Shown in pieces: positions 21,229 to 28,199 of a stretch of DNA of 30,740 nt; position 1 is the first letter of the stretch, and every line of letters starts with the position of its first letter. The stretch is from a virus, in IMG/VR virus record IMGVR_UViG_3300035698_004447, positions 1-30,740 of that record; one strand, given 5' to 3'. Both the position numbers and the translations under genes were made by a program. The notes beneath the pieces are model-generated. The model had not been told where the DNA came from. It did not search any database and saw only the letters and a list, made by a program, of their open reading frames with translations.

Positions 21229-23331
21229 ATGTCAATGAAACATATTGAAGCAACTACCAAGCAAAAAGATGGAAAACTCATTGCAATCGCGTCTACTGAA
21301 GATAAAGATAGACATGGCGATAATTTGAGAATGAAAGATTGGGATCTAAGAAATTTTCTAAGAAACCCAGTACTTCAAGCAGGCCATAAGCATGACCCGG
21401 AGTTCACTGTTGGCATAGCTACAAAAATTAGAATAAAAGATAACCAACTTGTATTTGAACCTAAATTTCATACACTAACACAGTTAGGCAAAGATATTGG
21501 TGCAATGTACAAAGGCGGAATTCTTAAAGCATGGAGCGTTGGTTTCATTCCTGGAGCAATAAATTCAGATGAAGAACGTGACGCAAAAGGAGAAGGAGAC
21601 GGTGGAAAAAATGAATTACTTGAAATATCTGCAGTAGCAATACCAGCAAATCAAGAATGTCTAACTGCCGCTAAAAGTTACGGAGAAAAGGAAGCAACTG
21701 TAGTCAAAGAATGGTTAACTGAACAAAACGCAGAAACAGTAAAGGATGATAAGAAAGAGATTAAAGAAGAAAAGAAAGAAGTTAAAAATAAACCTAGAAA
21801 AAAGAAAGTTGAACTATATAATCCTCAGTTACCAGCATCATTTAACAAGGTGTATATGGAAACAAAAGGAATGAAACAAGATAAAGAAGTTTCATTATAT
21901 CGAAGACATATGGGCGTGGAAACTAAGGATATTTATGTGAATAAATTCAATATTCCAATGCCATTAATTGGAAGTTATCTTTCAGCACCTAAAAATGCAA
22001 TTAAATCAAAAGCATTAGAGACTCGCCGATTTAATTGGGAAGGAGTGGAATATCCGCCAGTATATGGAGATATTCAATTAAACTCAGCCAAACGAGACAG
22101 TTTACTAACTGAAGGAATTGTATTTTATGAAAATAAACTAGCATATAAAATCTATCCAGTATGGGGTGGAATGGAAATGGAAGTTATTAGTTCAGTTAAG
22201 AACAAAGATCTGAATACAAAAACAATGAACGATATTCATGTTTGGGTAAAAGAGAATAATTTCTTACGTGGAGAAAAGTTTTCACTTACTGGAGAATTCA
22301 TGACACCGAGCAATAAAGAATGGAAAGATTTATATATAAGCACAGACAATGAAAAAGCAATTAAGAGAACAATTAAATTAGCTAAGAAAGATGATTTCAC
22401 TAGCAGAGGAATTTTAATGTATGGATTACCAGGAAATGGTAAAACTCTAACAGGTAAAATAATGCTCAATGAATTAGATTGTACTTGTATTTGGTTAACT
22501 GCTAAGGATTTAAGTCATCCATATCAATCACCAAGTACATTAATTTCTATTGCATATAGCATATCGAAAGATTTAGGCACAACTGTTTTATTCATGGAAG
22601 ACATTGATAATTGGTTAGATCGTAGAACAACTGATGGACTTAAAACTGAAATGGATGGACTAAGTGAGAATAAAGGATTGATTACGATACTAACATCTAA
22701 TGACCCTGAAAACTTACCAGACGCACTACTAGATAGACCAGGACGATTTCACGACATACTTGAATATAATGCACCAAGTGCAGATGTAAGAGAGAAAATG
22801 TTAGCCGGATTCATTACACTGGAAACTAAAACGTTAGAAGATGTAGTTAAACGAACTGAAGGATATAGCGGAGCGTATATGAAAGAATTAGTTGACTTAG
22901 CATTGATGATATCTGTAGAAGATGAAATACCATTGGAGAAATCAATAATTGAAGGAATTAATAAGATTGAAAAACAAAAGAAATTAGTTGCTGAAATACA
23001 AGCAAAACGAGATAAGAAAGAAACTAAAGGAATTGAAAATATTGAAGTAAAAGAAGGACGGGTTGTGTCACTTAAAAACGCAACATTAATACAAGACTGT
23101 ATAGATTCAAATAAACAGGCAACCACTGCACTGGAGAAACTTCTAATGGCTAACAAGCCAAAGACTCCAGAAGAAAACGCATTAAGTGGTAAAAATAAAA
23201 AAGGTCGAAACCCAAAGGAAGTAAAGAAATCTGATGATTCAGATATATTACAAGCTTTGGTGATAAAACTACAAAAAGTCGCTCGTGAAAGCAATAGTGC
23301 TTTACACGAAGCAAAGAAAGCAAAACAATAA
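21229..23331 (+). CDS. HK97-type prohead protease with an embedded AAA+ ATPase (700 aa)
   Basis: Residues 1-160 are an S78-type prohead protease: ASTEDKDRHGD, LRNPVLQAGHKHDPEFTVG with His53 or His55, ILKAWSVGFIPG with Ser103, and ELLEISAVAIPANQE. After a Lys/Glu linker (160-195), residues 200-370 are a Bcs1-type lead-in (NNFLRGEKFSLTGEF, then WKDLYIS). Residues 392-560 are a complete AAA+ module: Walker A GLPGNGKT (399-406), Walker B VLFMEDID (453-460), sensor-1 Asn491, Arg finger in LDRPGRF (502-508) and GYSGAY. Residues 605-640 (VKEGRVVSLKNATLIQDCID) return to a sequence like the C-terminal part of prohead proteases. The ATPase therefore seems inserted into the protease. Normal prohead proteases have about 150-250 residues. 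The whole frame is open without internal stops. Confidence 0.9.
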   Translation: MSMKHIEATTKQKDGKLIAIASTEDKDRHGDNLRMKDWDLRNFLRNPVLQAGHKHDPEFTVGIATKIRIKDNQLVFEPKFHTLTQLGKDIGAMYKGGILKAWSVGFIPGAINSDEERDAKGEGDGGKNELLEISAVAIPANQECLTAAKSYGEKEATVVKEWLTEQNAETVKDDKKEIKEEKKEVKNKPRKKKVELYNPQLPASFNKVYMETKGMKQDKEVSLYRRHMGVETKDIYVNKFNIPMPLIGSYLSAPKNAIKSKALETRRFNWEGVEYPPVYGDIQLNSAKRDSLLTEGIVFYENKLAYKIYPVWGGMEMEVISSVKNKDLNTKTMNDIHVWVKENNFLRGEKFSLTGEFMTPSNKEWKDLYISTDNEKAIKRTIKLAKKDDFTSRGILMYGLPGNGKTLTGKIMLNELDCTCIWLTAKDLSHPYQSPSTLISIAYSISKDLGTTVLFMEDIDNWLDRRTTDGLKTEMDGLSENKGLITILTSNDPENLPDALLDRPGRFHDILEYNAPSADVREKMLAGFITLETKTLEDVVKRTEGYSGAYMKELVDLALMISVEDEIPLEKSIIEGINKIEKQKKLVAEIQAKRDKKETKGIENIEVKEGRVVSLKNATLIQDCIDSNKQATTALEKLLMANKPKTPEENALSGKNKKGRNPKEVKKSDDSDILQALVIKLQKVARESNSALHEAKKAKQ

Positions 23332-23345
23332 ACGCAAATAAACAT

Positions 23346-24569
23346 ATGAGTAAAAAAGTTATTGTTATCAATGGAAAAAGTTACATCGCTAATGATGAAG
23401 ACGGAACATTGGAACAAGTAGAAGTCGAAGAAGAAGAAACAGTTGAAGAAACTGAAGAAACTGAAGTCGAAGAAGAAGACGTTGATGAAAAAATCGACGA
23501 AGCCGCTGACAAAATCATGAAGTCAATCGGTATGGATAAACTGAAAACTGCGGTTGAAGATATCCAAAAGAAAATGAATACAAATACTGATAAAAAAGTA
23601 TCTGAATTGATTAATCTTGAAAAGCTAATGAATAAAAGTGTAGATGAAATGACATCTAAAGAAAAAATCACTGGTTTTTTCCAAGCACTAGTTCAACGAA
23701 ATGCACCAGTTCTAAAAGCATTGTCTGAAGGAACTGCATCTGACGGAGGTTATCTATTTCCAGATGAATTTCGAGCAGAGCTTATTCGTGATATTCAAGA
23801 ATCTCCAAGAATGCGAAATGAGGTAAAAGTCATTCCAATGAAACGAGATATCATGAATATGCCTACACTAGAGGATCGACCTTTAGTAACATGGACTGAA
23901 GAAAATGCTGTTAAAAGCACTACTACAGCTCATTTCGGGCAAAAGACTCTTACAGCTAAAAAGATGGCGGCAATTCTGTACGCATCTGATGAGTTAGTAG
24001 CTGATTCAGAGTACTTCGATGTTGTTAACATGATTATCGGTCTTTTTTCAGAAGCAATCGGCGATGAAGAAGATAGAGTAATTACAGCAGGAAACGACAG
24101 CACACAGCCAATGGGTTATTCTGTTGGAGTTGGAACAAGTGGAATTAAAGAACGAACATGTTCTGGAAATCTAAGTTTTGACAATCTTATCAATTTGGAA
24201 TATGACCTTCCTGGAAAATATAACCAAAATGCTAAGTTCTATGTAAATAGAAATAACATCAGAGAGCTAAGACTACTTAAAGATAATGACGGACGTTATC
24301 TATGGTCAGATCCAGTTGCAGTAGGACAACCAGCAACATTTCATGGATTTCCAGTCGTTGAAGACAACAATCTAGCAGAATCAAAGATTTACTTTGGTGA
24401 TCTAAAACGTGCGTATTACCTGGGTGATAGACAGCAAATGAGTGTTAAAGTATCTAACGATACAGAAACAGCATTTACTAAAGATCAAACAGCAATTCGT
24501 GTCGTTTCAAGAATAGCTGGGACAGTGGTTCTTCCACAAGCTGTGAAAGCATTAATAAGTATACCATAA
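23346..24569 (+). CDS. Major capsid protein, HK97 fold (407 aa)
   Basis: Residues 1 to about 120-130 are a scaffold-like delta domain, first very acidic (EVEEEETVEETEETEVEEED at 26-45), then helical. The mature part starts near EGTASDGGYLFPDEFRAELI, the usual beginning of HK97-type shells, and continues with MPTLEDRPLVTWTEE, then FDVVNMIIGLFSEAIGDEED and the E-loop and P-domain strands, ending GTVVLPQAVKALI. The delta domain should be cut off by the protease coded just upstream, near residue 120-130. The DNA of this gene looks less AT-rich than that of its neighbours, as expected for a highly expressed gene. Confidence 0.93.
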   Translation: MSKKVIVINGKSYIANDEDGTLEQVEVEEEETVEETEETEVEEEDVDEKIDEAADKIMKSIGMDKLKTAVEDIQKKMNTNTDKKVSELINLEKLMNKSVDEMTSKEKITGFFQALVQRNAPVLKALSEGTASDGGYLFPDEFRAELIRDIQESPRMRNEVKVIPMKRDIMNMPTLEDRPLVTWTEENAVKSTTTAHFGQKTLTAKKMAAILYASDELVADSEYFDVVNMIIGLFSEAIGDEEDRVITAGNDSTQPMGYSVGVGTSGIKERTCSGNLSFDNLINLEYDLPGKYNQNAKFYVNRNNIRELRLLKDNDGRYLWSDPVAVGQPATFHGFPVVEDNNLAESKIYFGDLKRAYYLGDRQQMSVKVSNDTETAFTKDQTAIRVVSRIAGTVVLPQAVKALISIP

Positions 24570-24597
24570 ATATTAATAGGTAATATTTTTCTTTTTT

Positions 24598-24620
24598 GGG
24601 GGTTAGTTAATCTAATCCTC
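24598..24620 (+). terminator. Hairpin after the major capsid gene
   Basis: GGGGGTTAG (24598-24606) pairs with CTAATCCTC (24612-24620) over nine pairs, two of them G-U, around TTAAT. No T tract follows (AATGTAAG), so it is more likely a partial terminator or an mRNA-end stabiliser that sets capsid expression above the sugar genes. Confidence 0.5.
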
Positions 24621-24645
24621 AATGTAAGAAAATTATTAATTAATA

Positions 24646-25458
24646 ATGTATATGCCAAATGTAAAACTAAGTATAATTATTCCATCATATAAAGATCCAC
24701 TGCTTCATAAAACAGTCAGCGACTTATTAAAAAATTCTAAGTTAGGTGACCAATTAGAAATAGTATGTGTATTAGATGGATATTGGATAGCAGAACCATT
24801 ACCACAAGATGATAGAATAAAAACAGTACATCTTGGTAAAAATAGGGGAATGAGAGGTGCTATAAACGCAGGAGTCGCAGTATCAAACGGAGAATATATA
24901 ATGCGAACAGACGAACACTCAGCATTTGATGAAGGATACGATATTAAGTTACTAGATCACATTGAAGATAATTGGATAGTAACACCAAGGAGATATTTCT
25001 TAGATCCAGTGAAATGGAAAAGAATGGATATCGATTACGTTGATTATGAAAGACTTGTTATACAAGAAAATATAAAGTTTTCAGGACAACGATGGAAAAG
25101 TAGAACAAAGGAGCGTAAAGATATAATGGTTGATGAAACAATGGCTATGCAAGGTAGCTGTTGGTTAATGAAACGAAGTTGGTGGAATAAAGTAATAGTA
25201 GAATTAGATACAGAAAATTACGGACCACTTTATCAGGACAGCGTAGAGATGACTATGAAGACATGGCAAGCAGGAGGTAAGTTAATGTTAAATAAAAATA
25301 CATGGCACGCACATAAGCATAGAAGTTTTTCAAGAACGCATTCAAATGGAACAAAAGAAAATCCATCAAACAATGAAGCGTGTTGGAAATATTCGTTAGA
25401 CTTATGGAAACCATATTATGACGAAATAATAAAAAAGTGGAATAAAAGTAATAATTAA
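24646..25458 (+). CDS. GT2 (GT-A) glycosyltransferase (270 aa)
   Basis: It starts LSIIIPSYKDPLLHKTVSDL, then VCVLDGYWIAEPLPQDDRIK and VHLGKNRGMRGAINAGVAVS, the standard GT2 lead-in. The metal-binding acidic motif is TDEH at residues 88-91 in place of DxD. A later part MAMQGSCWLMKRSWW and KTWQAGGKLMLNKNTWHAHK is closely shared with the GT2 at 27249, so the two are paralogues. An ATG at 24652 is an alternative start. It opens the five-gene cassette after the capsid hairpin. Sugar and acceptor are unknown. Confidence 0.85.
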   Translation: MYMPNVKLSIIIPSYKDPLLHKTVSDLLKNSKLGDQLEIVCVLDGYWIAEPLPQDDRIKTVHLGKNRGMRGAINAGVAVSNGEYIMRTDEHSAFDEGYDIKLLDHIEDNWIVTPRRYFLDPVKWKRMDIDYVDYERLVIQENIKFSGQRWKSRTKERKDIMVDETMAMQGSCWLMKRSWWNKVIVELDTENYGPLYQDSVEMTMKTWQAGGKLMLNKNTWHAHKHRSFSRTHSNGTKENPSNNEACWKYSLDLWKPYYDEIIKKWNKSNN

Positions 25459-25461
25459 CAT

Positions 25462-25989
25462 ATGGAATTTACAAAATATCATAAATTAGGAGCGTATCAC
25501 TGGAAGATGTATGAAGACAAAAACACCAAGTATTCACGGCACGCAGATAAAGTAGTTGAGTGGATAAAGGAAAATAGAGTATTAGATAATGGTGCAGGAG
25601 ATGGAAAAATAACAGCAATGTTAAATGCGATCGGGGTAGACAATGAACCAGAAGCAGTTAGATTAGCACAAGAGAACGGAGCTAATGTAATGTTAGGTGA
25701 TTCGTATAAATTACAGTTCAATGATGATGAGTTTGAAGCAGTGTTTATGGGAGATGTATTAGAACATTTTGAGTTTCCAGAAAAAGCACTTATAGAATCA
25801 AAAAGAATATTAACAAAATGTTTATATATCGCAAATCCAATAAAAGGATTAGACAATGACCCATTTCATTACCAAGAATGGACACCACAAGAACTGAAAG
25901 AATTTGTAGAACCACTTGGGTTTATTCTTGAAGATGTTTTAACCGTTAGAAAAGACAAAAGAGATTATTTGAAATTTAGAAAGGTATGA
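25462..25989 (+). CDS. Class I SAM methyltransferase (175 aa)
   Basis: The SAM loop VLDNGAGDGKITAML (residues 34-48) is followed by the acidic Asp of GVDNEPEAVRLAQENGA, motif GDSYKLQF and FMGDVLEHFEFPEKAL, the methyltransferase-11/23 layout. DPFHYQEWTPQELKEFVEPLGF closes it, as in many sugar- or small-molecule O-methyltransferases. It lies between sugar enzymes, so a glycan methyl group is the likely product. Its TGA overlaps the next ATG by four bases (ATGA). Confidence 0.82.
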   Translation: MEFTKYHKLGAYHWKMYEDKNTKYSRHADKVVEWIKENRVLDNGAGDGKITAMLNAIGVDNEPEAVRLAQENGANVMLGDSYKLQFNDDEFEAVFMGDVLEHFEFPEKALIESKRILTKCLYIANPIKGLDNDPFHYQEWTPQELKEFVEPLGFILEDVLTVRKDKRDYLKFRKV

Positions 25990-26792
25990 AAAACTTACTA
26001 ATATATATTAATCCTAGTAAAACATTTAATAGAGGAGTTTCAAAAAATGGAAATGATTTATGGGAAAATGAAGATGAAATATTAGTTAAAATTCAAATAG
26101 ATAATAGTTTAAGATTAGGTTGGAAAAGAGAAGATATAATATTAGTAACAAATTTCAAATGGGAATATAATGGAGTAAAGTCAATAGTATTACACGTAAA
26201 TAACTTCTGCAAGTTTTCACCAACCGCAAGTAAAATAAATGCAATTATAACATTATTTGAAAAAGGGTTAATAGAAAACGAGCTATATTGGTTTCATGAT
26301 ACAGACGCATTCGAATTAGAAAAAATAACAGAAGAAGAAATTGGATTAGAGAATGGTATGATTGGAATAACTGATTATGGAATTACTAGAGTCAATCAGA
26401 ATGTAAATAGACGATGGAGCACTGGAACAATATTTTTTAACAATGGCTCAAAAGAGTTTTTTGAATGGGTTAGAACTGCGGTATATAAATACAGACGAAA
26501 TGAAGAAATAGCATTGCTTGCATTAACTAGACACAACAAATACCATATTAAAGACAAGATGAAAAAAATAAACATCACGTATAATATGGCAACACGGAAA
26601 AGAGACATTTTAAAAACATACGAAATAGCAAATAAACCATTAAAGGTATTACATTTTCATCCATTTGATAAGCGTGCAGTAGATTTAGGTAATGATAATA
26701 TAGGTGTATGCATATATGGAAAAAATAAAATTAATAAAGTATTAGTTCCACAAGGACTAATAGATATATTTAAAAAGTATGAAATTGAATAA
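25986..26792 (+). CDS. Putative GT-A nucleotide-sugar transferase with DxD (268 aa)
   Basis: I do not recognise a named family. A DxD-type motif occurs in WFHDTDAFELE (Asp105, Asp107), preceded by a Rossmann-like strand pattern (LLIYINPSKTF, IILVTNFKWEY). RRWSTGTIFFNNGSKEFFEW resembles the acceptor-side segment of GT8/GT77-type enzymes. The C-terminal LKVLHFHPFDKRAVD supplies a late His. Position in a sugar cassette supports a glycosyltransferase. It overlaps the previous gene by four bases and the next by 14. Confidence 0.6.
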   Translation: MKNLLIYINPSKTFNRGVSKNGNDLWENEDEILVKIQIDNSLRLGWKREDIILVTNFKWEYNGVKSIVLHVNNFCKFSPTASKINAIITLFEKGLIENELYWFHDTDAFELEKITEEEIGLENGMIGITDYGITRVNQNVNRRWSTGTIFFNNGSKEFFEWVRTAVYKYRRNEEIALLALTRHNKYHIKDKMKKINITYNMATRKRDILKTYEIANKPLKVLHFHPFDKRAVDLGNDNIGVCIYGKNKINKVLVPQGLIDIFKKYEIE

Positions 26793-27252
26793 ATCATGGA
26801 CGACCCATATACCATCTTTAATGAGATGCATAGAAAAAACAGATGGGCCAGTAATGGAATTAGGAGCAGGATTATTCTCAACACCAGTACTTCACTGGAT
26901 GTGTGCAGAAGCTAGACGCCCATTATACAGTTACGAAGACGAAAAAGAATTCTTTGATTTTATAAAAACATTTCAAAGTAAAACACATAGAACACGATTA
27001 GTTGAAAACTGGGATGACATAGAAGTGAAAGGACATTACAGTGTAATACTAATAGATCATAAAAAAGATAGACGAGCAATGGACGCAATTAAATGGAAAG
27101 ATAATGCAGATTATATTGTATTGCATGATTCAGAAAGTCGTTGTTATAATTACGACGAAGTTTACAAACATTTCAAATACATATATCACTGGAAATTTTC
27201 ATCGCCTTGGACAACAGTAGTAAGTAATTATAAAAACCTATCAAACCTATGA
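26779..27252 (+). CDS. Methyltransferase-like protein (157 aa)
   Basis: PVMELGAGLFSTPVLHWMCA (residues 25-44) resembles a SAM-binding glycine loop, followed by an acidic YSYEDEKEFFDF and VILIDHKKDRRAMDAI with a further beta strand (DYIVLHDSESRCYNYDEVY). The fold is probably class I methyltransferase, though the loop is GxG-poor and the protein is short. It might be a partner of the first methyltransferase or a sugar-modifying enzyme of other type. Its TGA overlaps the next ATG. Confidence 0.6.
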   Translation: MKLNKSWTTHIPSLMRCIEKTDGPVMELGAGLFSTPVLHWMCAEARRPLYSYEDEKEFFDFIKTFQSKTHRTRLVENWDDIEVKGHYSVILIDHKKDRRAMDAIKWKDNADYIVLHDSESRCYNYDEVYKHFKYIYHWKFSSPWTTVVSNYKNLSNL

Positions 27253-28199
27253 AAGAATTAAGCATACTCATCCCAGCAAGGAATGAAATGTTCCTAGCAA
27301 AAACAATAGAAAACATTTTAGAAAATATAGAAGCGGATACAGAAATAATAGCAGTATTAGATGGTAGCTGGGCAGATCCAGGAATACCACAGCATGAAAG
27401 AGTAAATGTAATTCATGTAAATAAAAGTGTAGGTCAACGAGCAGGAACTAATTTAGCATGTAAATTATCAACAGCTAAGTATGTAATGAAAGTGGACGCA
27501 CATTGTTCATTTGATAAGGGGTTCGACAGAAAGATGATAGACGCAATGCAGGATGATTGGACAATGGTTCCAACAATGCGAAATCTATGGGCATATGACT
27601 GGAAATGTTATAGCTGTGGATGGAAAAAATATCAAGGACCAACTCCAGAAGTATGTCCAGATTGTGGAGAAACAAAAAAGATAAGAAGAAAAATGATGTG
27701 GGTAGGTAAAGAACGACCACAAAGTAATTCATATTGTTTCGATTCAACACCACATTTTCAATACTTCAATGAATATACAAAAACAAAAAAATATAAAAAA
27801 GATTTAGAACATACAGGATTAACAGAAACAATGAGCTTGCAAGGTAGCTGTTTCATGATGGCACGAACAAAATATTGGGAATTAAATATAAGCGATGAAA
27901 GTTTCGGGTCATGGGGCAATCAGGGAATAGAAGTAGCAGGAAAAACATGGTTATCTGGAGGTAAGGTAATGGTAAATCATAATACATGGTATGCTCATAT
28001 GTTCAGAACTCAAGGAGGAGATTTCAGTTTTCCATATCCTCAATCAGGAAATGATGTTTCTAGATGTAAAGCTAAAATAAGAAAAATGTTTTGGCTTAAC
28101 AAATACGAAAAACAAACAAAACCATTGAGTTGGTTAATAGAACGATTCATGCCAGTAAAAGGATGGACCCAAGAAGACATAGATAAACTAAAAAAATAA
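27249..28199 (+). CDS. GT2 glycosyltransferase with inserted zinc ribbon (316 aa)
   Basis: The GT2 start LSILIPARNEMFLAKTIENI is followed by AVLDGSWADPGIPQHERVNV and a metal site in VDAHCSF (Asp83 to His85). Residues 118-142 then insert a zinc ribbon, CYSCGWKKYQGPTPEVCPDC (Cys120, 123, 136, 139). The GT fold resumes with MSLQGSCFMMARTKYWEL and KTWLSGGKVMVNHNTWYAHM, as in the paralogue at 24646, which lacks the ribbon. The ribbon may hold a nucleic acid, protein or lid contact. It closes the cassette, and its stop directly precedes the surface-protein ATG. Confidence 0.85.
   Translation: MKELSILIPARNEMFLAKTIENILENIEADTEIIAVLDGSWADPGIPQHERVNVIHVNKSVGQRAGTNLACKLSTAKYVMKVDAHCSFDKGFDRKMIDAMQDDWTMVPTMRNLWAYDWKCYSCGWKKYQGPTPEVCPDCGETKKIRRKMMWVGKERPQSNSYCFDSTPHFQYFNEYTKTKKYKKDLEHTGLTETMSLQGSCFMMARTKYWELNISDESFGSWGNQGIEVAGKTWLSGGKVMVNHNTWYAHMFRTQGGDFSFPYPQSGNDVSRCKAKIRKMFWLNKYEKQTKPLSWLIERFMPVKGWTQEDIDKLKK

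Noticed and set aside
21800-23040. Intein or intron as cause of the insert in the prohead protease
   Set aside because: The insert is a recognisable AAA+ ATPase with all key motifs. No intein start/end residues (Cys/Ser ... HN-Cys/Ser) and no homing nuclease are visible.
10346-23331. ClpP-like protease working with the AAA+ module of the prohead protease
   Set aside because: The AAA+ part shows no IGF/LGF-type ClpP docking loop, and the genes are 10 kb apart. The only similar string (SVGF) is the protease active site.
22749-23417. 222-codon minus-strand frame
   Set aside because: Antisense to the protease-ATPase and the capsid start; no recognisable domain.
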